Program-made: the position numbers and the translations under genes
Part shown: piece after piece, positions 60,484 through 64,000 of the stretch
Layout: every line of letters starts with the position of its first letter
Position numbering within the stretch: position 1 is the first letter of the stretch
The notes under the pieces: generated by a model
What the model saw: the letters and a program-made list of their open reading frames with translations, nothing else
Databases searched by the model: none
What the model was told of the DNA's origin: nothing
From: JBBDWR01 sp040902745
GTDB lineage: Bacteria > Actinomycetota > UBA4738 > HRBIN12
Length of the DNA: 64,000 nt
Assembly (NCBI GenBank): GCA_040902745.1
Contig: JBBDWR010000015.1
Coordinates: forward strand, 29,502-93,501
Direction of reading: 5' to 3'

Positions 60484-61586
60484 CGGCGGATCGTCGGCGG
60501 GACACCCCAGACCTCTTCGAAGATCGTGAGCACCTCGTCACCCAGCCAATCGTAGCCGGTCGTCGTGAAGTGCTCGCCGTCAGGGGCACGCACCGCGGTC
60601 GGGTTGCCGTTCTCGTCGCGCAGGAACGGCGCGTACCGTCCCCGGGTGTCGGAGAACAGCTCGTAGGCGTCGACGTACTCGACCTCGGGTCGTTCTTCGG
60701 CCTCGGCACGATAGATATCGTTGAGCCGATCTCCCTGCCGGTTGCGGATCTCGTCGCGCATCGTCGGCAGACCGATCCATACGACCCTCCCGCCCTGATC
60801 GGTCGCGATGTCCATCAATCCCCCGACCCTCTCCGCGTAGGTCGAGCGCCACAGGTCCGTCTGACTCAGGGGGATCTGCGCGCTGCTGCCAAGCGTCGTC
60901 ATCGTCTGCGAATCGTTTCCCCCGAGCATCACGACCGTCACGTCGGGCTTGAACCTGTTCACGATCGTGCGCAGGTTGGGCGGCCAGTTGAAGAAGTCCG
61001 GACGCGTGAGTCCCGACGACAGCAACCCCCGCGACTCGGCGTCCACCAGGGTTCGCTTGGTCAATCGTGCCAGCGTCGGCCCGACCCCCTGTGCGAACGA
61101 GTCGCCGACCGTGACCAGCCGTAGCGGATCCTCGCGAGTCGGCGCCTCCAATGGGTCGGGCTGGCCGCCGGGACCGTCCTTATCGTCCTTGTTGGGTTGG
61201 TCGCGCTCCTCTTCGGTCAGCGGCACCTCGGCCAGCTCGACCTCCGCGTCGGTGTCGCGCCCCACCGCCGCATCGACGGCCCCGCGGACGTTGTCGAGCT
61301 GCAAGAAGCGGGTGGTCGCCGCCACCGGCTTGAGGAAAAACAGCGCAACCGATCGACGTGTGCCGATCGGTGACGCCTCCGCCGCACGCTCGAGCGCGGG
61401 TGCGTCGAGGAACACCCACAGACCCAGGGCGATGAGCACCGCGACGAAGACCTGTCCGGCGGGAACCCTCCTACGCTGGCCCTCGCCGATCGGGCGCTTG
61501 GGGCCTGCGTGCAGCTCATCGGTGTCGCTGCTAGCGCGGCCGGGAACCGGATCGGGCGTCGTCTTCACCCGCACCATGCTAGCCAC
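60480..61586 (-). CDS. DUF459/SGNH-hydrolase-like membrane protein
   Basis: 368 aa (GTG at 61586; ATG at 61577 equally possible). Cytoplasmic basic N-terminus, one helix (about 43-62), then an extracytoplasmic SGNH fold: V-G-D-S-F-A-Q-G (nucleophile block I), G-G-N-D-S (block III) and D-G-E-H-F (block V with the catalytic H). DUF459 proteins pair with MBOAT acyltransferases in wall or polysaccharide O-acetylation, as AlgJ/AlgX pair with AlgI. The MBOAT gene lies 64 nt upstream. Confidence 0.83.
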   Translation of the reverse strand: MASMVRVKTTPDPVPGRASSDTDELHAGPKRPIGEGQRRRVPAGQVFVAVLIALGLWVFLDAPALERAAEASPIGTRRSVALFFLKPVAATTRFLQLDNVRGAVDAAVGRDTDAEVELAEVPLTEEERDQPNKDDKDGPGGQPDPLEAPTREDPLRLVTVGDSFAQGVGPTLARLTKRTLVDAESRGLLSSGLTRPDFFNWPPNLRTIVNRFKPDVTVVMLGGNDSQTMTTLGSSAQIPLSQTDLWRSTYAERVGGLMDIATDQGGRVVWIGLPTMRDEIRNRQGDRLNDIYRAEAEERPEVEYVDAYELFSDTRGRYAPFLRDENGNPTAVRAPDGEHFTTTGYDWLGDEVLTIFEEVWGVPPTIRR

Positions 61587-61650
61587 AGGGCCGACATCGC
61601 TCGCCCGCTCCCCGCCGTGACGACGTGACCTGCACCGACCGTGCGCCGGA

Positions 61651-63069
61651 TCAGAACTGGAAGTAGATGAACGGCGCGACGCCCTGCGGTCCCAACGTGC
61701 TGATCACGAGCAGACCGAGAGCGAGCACCACACCCTGGACGACCGGGGTCATGCGGGAGAACACGACCCGGATACGCTCGGACGGCCCCTGCGGCAGGTA
61801 CTGCATGCCGATCCCCAGCGCGATCGCCCCAAGCACCGGAAGCGTGATGAGCGGCGCTGCCCCGAAGCGGGTGACCAGCCCGGCGAGCATGTCGAACGCC
61901 GTGCCGATCGAGTCCGAACGGAAGAACACCCACCCCAGGCACACGATGTTGAACGTGACGATCTGTTTGATCACTCGTTGCTGGGTGTTCTCCGCCGGTT
62001 TCTCCAGTCCGTGCGTGCGGCGGTAGTGCCCCACGACCTGCCCGGTGCCGTGGATCGCCCCCCAGACGACGAAGGTCCAGGCGGCGCCGTGCCACAGGCC
62101 GCCGAGGAGCATCGTCAGCATGATGTTGACGTAGGTGCGCGTCTCGCCCAGGCGATTGCCGCCGAGCGGGATATAGAGGTAGTCGCGCAGCCATCGCGAC
62201 AGCGTCATGTGCCACCGCCGCCAGAAGTCCTGCAGCGACACCGCCGTGTACGGGCGGTCAAAGTTCTGCGGGAACTTGAACCCGAGCAGCAGGGCGAGGC
62301 CGATCGCGATGTCCGTGTAGCCGCTGAAGTCGGCGTAGATCTGCACCGCATAGCCGTAGATCGCGACGAGGATCTCCGGCGACGTGTGGCTGCCGGGGTC
62401 GGCGAACACCGGGTCGACGATCGAGGTCGCCACGAAGCTGGACAGCACCACCTTCTTGAACAGCCCGGCCATGATCAGGTACGACGCCATCGACACGTCG
62501 ATCCGTCGCGGGTCCTTGCGCTTGGCGAACTGCGGGATCAGCTCGTTCGAACGCACGATCGGACCGGCAACCAGGTGCGGGAAGAACGACAGGTACAGGA
62601 ACACGTCCACCCAGCCGGCGGGCTCGATCTTGCCGCGGTGGATGTCGATCACGTAGCTGACGCCCATGAAGGTGTAGAAGGAGATGCCGATCGGCAGCAC
62701 GATCTGCATCAGCGGCAGCGGCTCCCCGCCCCCGAACCACCCGGCCACGGTGGAGACGTTGAGCGCGGTGAAGACGTAGTACTTGAACCACAGCAGCGGG
62801 GCGAACGCCGCGATCAGGGCCACGGCGAGCACCCACATCCGCTGCCGTTTGGCCTTATTCCGATTGCCGACGACCGCGAGGGCACCCACCTGCGTGATCA
62901 CGCTGAAACCCACGAGCAGCCAGACGAAGCTCGGGTCCCACCACGCATAGAACACGTAGCTGGCCCCGATCATGAACAGCTTCCAGGGCAGGCGGAACGG
63001 GTTCAGCAGCCAGTGGACCAGGAACACGACCACGAAGAAGATCGCGAAGTCGATCGTCGGGAAGAGCAC
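61651..63069 (-). CDS. MBOAT O-acyltransferase, AlgI-like
   Basis: 472 aa from a GTG, about 11 helices. Hallmarks of the AlgI/DltB family: F-P-H-L-V-A-G-P-I, D-F-W-R-R-W-H-M-T-L-S-x-W-L-R-D and the catalytic histidine in L-G-G-L-W-H-G. Moves acetyl groups across the membrane for O-acetylation of a surface polymer. TAGCAT 6 nt before the GTG supports the start. Confidence 0.92.
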   Translation of the reverse strand: MLFPTIDFAIFFVVVFLVHWLLNPFRLPWKLFMIGASYVFYAWWDPSFVWLLVGFSVITQVGALAVVGNRNKAKRQRMWVLAVALIAAFAPLLWFKYYVFTALNVSTVAGWFGGGEPLPLMQIVLPIGISFYTFMGVSYVIDIHRGKIEPAGWVDVFLYLSFFPHLVAGPIVRSNELIPQFAKRKDPRRIDVSMASYLIMAGLFKKVVLSSFVATSIVDPVFADPGSHTSPEILVAIYGYAVQIYADFSGYTDIAIGLALLLGFKFPQNFDRPYTAVSLQDFWRRWHMTLSRWLRDYLYIPLGGNRLGETRTYVNIMLTMLLGGLWHGAAWTFVVWGAIHGTGQVVGHYRRTHGLEKPAENTQQRVIKQIVTFNIVCLGWVFFRSDSIGTAFDMLAGLVTRFGAAPLITLPVLGAIALGIGMQYLPQGPSERIRVVFSRMTPVVQGVVLALGLLVISTLGPQGVAPFIYFQF

Positions 63070-63075
63070 CGCCGC

Positions 63076-63081
63076 ATGCTA
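63076..63081 (-). promoter_or_regulatory. -10 element of the leaderless MBOAT gene
   Basis: TAGCAT on the minus strand ends 6 nt before the GTG at 63069. Confidence 0.5.
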
Positions 63082-63121
63082 ACGAACGCCTCCCCCGTGA
63101 GCGAGGTCCGTCGGCCCGCGC

Positions 63122-63856
63122 TTACCCGAAGGTCAAGCGATCGGGGAACCCGAACGATTCCCAGCCGTGTTCGTCCATGAGAATCACGGTCGGCTGGAAG
63201 GGGCCGTCCCCCGCGTAGGTGTGCTCGACACGTCGCCCGGCTCCGTGGCAGTCGTCCCCGAAGGACCAGTGATAGAAGACGATCGCCCCATCGGGATCGA
63301 CCGCTTCGACCTCGAAGGTGAGGGTTCGACCTTCTCCCGTTACGTCGATGTCGATCTCAGCTCGCTCGTTCCGGTACAGCGCAGCGACCTCGAGCAGTCC
63401 GGGAGGGAGCGCTCCTTTCACCAGCTCGAGTTCCGGTGGTCGACGCAGCGTCACCGTCCACACACCCGGCTTGGGTTCGTCGATCGTGATCACCTGCCCG
63501 ACGGGGAACTCGTCCACGGCTGTCGTATCGGGACGGCCGTCCGGTTGAGTGATGTCGATGCGCAGCAGATCCGCGGACCACTGGTCGGACTTGACGACGA
63601 GCGCGTTCGCGGCCGGTACCCGATACCGGGCTTCGATCGACGACTCGTTGAGCTCCGCTACTTCGATCGGCTCGAGCGGCTGGACGGGCTCACGCCGCTC
63701 CGGACGCTCCCCGACCCACGCGGTCGCGGCGTCGACACACTCCGCCGCGGGCTGGCCGGGATCCGCTTCAGCAGGCTCGGCCTCTCCGCCACACCCCGCA
63801 AAGACGACCGGTAGGACGACCACGACGATACCGACGCGCAGGAGCAGTGGCCTCAT
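63122..63856 (-). CDS. Lipoprotein with PKD-like C-terminal domain
   Basis: 244 aa. Lipobox F-A-G-C, C22 lipidated. An uncharacterised beta-rich middle part (about 60-160) precedes a PKD-like module (about 165-240: A-V-D-P-D-G, W-S-F-G-D, H-T-Y). Surface-exposed, perhaps binding carbohydrate or protein. It lies 52 nt upstream of the MBOAT gene, but the MBOAT promoter makes a common transcript uncertain. Confidence 0.75.
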   Translation of the reverse strand: MRPLLLRVGIVVVVLPVVFAGCGGEAEPAEADPGQPAAECVDAATAWVGERPERREPVQPLEPIEVAELNESSIEARYRVPAANALVVKSDQWSADLLRIDITQPDGRPDTTAVDEFPVGQVITIDEPKPGVWTVTLRRPPELELVKGALPPGLLEVAALYRNERAEIDIDVTGEGRTLTFEVEAVDPDGAIVFYHWSFGDDCHGAGRRVEHTYAGDGPFQPTVILMDEHGWESFGFPDRLTFG

Positions 63857-63929
63857 CCCAGCGATATCGACCCGAACCCGCAGTTCCTGAGTCCCGGACC
63901 GAGTCCCCTCCGCTACGCTTGCCAGGCTG

Positions 63930-64000
63930 GCGCCGGTAGCTCAGCGGACAGAGCGACGGACTTCTAATCCGTTGGTCGCAGGTTCGAATCCTGCTCGGCG
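63930..64000 (+). tRNA. tRNA-Arg (anticodon TCT), cut by the window edge
   Basis: 71 of an expected 73 nt are present: acceptor GCGCCGG, D arm GCTC/GAGC, anticodon stem ACGGA/TCCGT with loop CTTCTAA (anticodon TCT), T arm GCAGG/CCTGC with loop TTCGAAT. The last acceptor pair and the discriminator lie beyond 64000. Confidence 0.95.

Overview
The window is 64 kb of a high-GC, gene-dense bacterial chromosome. Several gene blocks point to the phylum Actinomycetota. The blocks rplU-rpmA with a neighbouring rne/rng, nadD - LytR_C protein - rsfS, rodA-mrdA-mreD-mreC-mreB, ndk-folC-valS, clpX-clpP-tig, and leuS near comEA-comEC-holA follow the order seen in Streptomyces-like chromosomes. MreB and a full elongasome argue against the apically growing Corynebacteriales/Mycobacteriales. 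Valyl-tRNA synthetase is of the archaeal-type form, and at least 13 transcription units have a TAnnnT hexamer 6-7 nt before the start codon, which is the mark of leaderless mRNAs. A deep-branching or uncultured actinobacterium (for example near Acidimicrobiia) fits best; this placement is inference.

Layout. 0-9.4 kb: a metallophosphoesterase with a membrane hairpin inside its catalytic fold, then holA, a lipoprotein hydrolase, comEC, comEA, leuS and a small membrane protein. 9.4-18.9 kb is accessory: a PAS-PAS-GGDEF-EAL protein and an amine-catabolic block (PuuD-like hydrolase, a second class-I glutamine amidotransferase, a glutamine-synthetase-like ligase, an ethanolamine-type permease, an SDR and an aldehyde dehydrogenase). 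18.9-26.5 kb: tRNA-Ala, rsfS, LytR_C protein, nadD, DinB-like, obgE, a reversed PH-like gene, rpmA, rplU, rne/rng. A 500-bp gene-free stretch with a strong hairpin lies upstream of rne. 27-33.7 kb: a receiver-histidine kinase hybrid and the rodA-mrdA-mreD-mreC-mreB operon. 33.9-38.3 kb: a complete FAS-II core (fabD, fabH, fabG, acpP, fabF).

38.3-50.5 kb: a beta-lactamase-fold hydrolase, ndk, folC, valS, a GAP-family protein facing a decayed MMPL transporter, a secreted EEP lipoprotein, clpX, clpP and tig. 50.6-58.6 kb is a second accessory zone: an IMPase-like phosphatase, an EamA transporter, a CarH-like MerR/cobalamin regulator, two paralogous TetR regulators, an amidohydrolase, an HExxH protein, tRNA-Pro, an HNH nuclease, and phzF whose ATG sits 2 nt after tRNA-Gly. 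58.7-64 kb: a cation/proton antiporter, an O-acetylation pair (MBOAT plus DUF459/SGNH), a PKD lipoprotein and a tRNA-Arg cut by the window edge.

The most notable items are the probable gamma-glutamylation route for ethanolamine (11.6-18.8 kb), the CarH-like regulator with CATGC half-sites before it, pervasive leaderless starts, the structured rne leader, and the tRNA-Gly/phzF junction. No CRISPR array, insertion sequence, rRNA or replication origin was seen.
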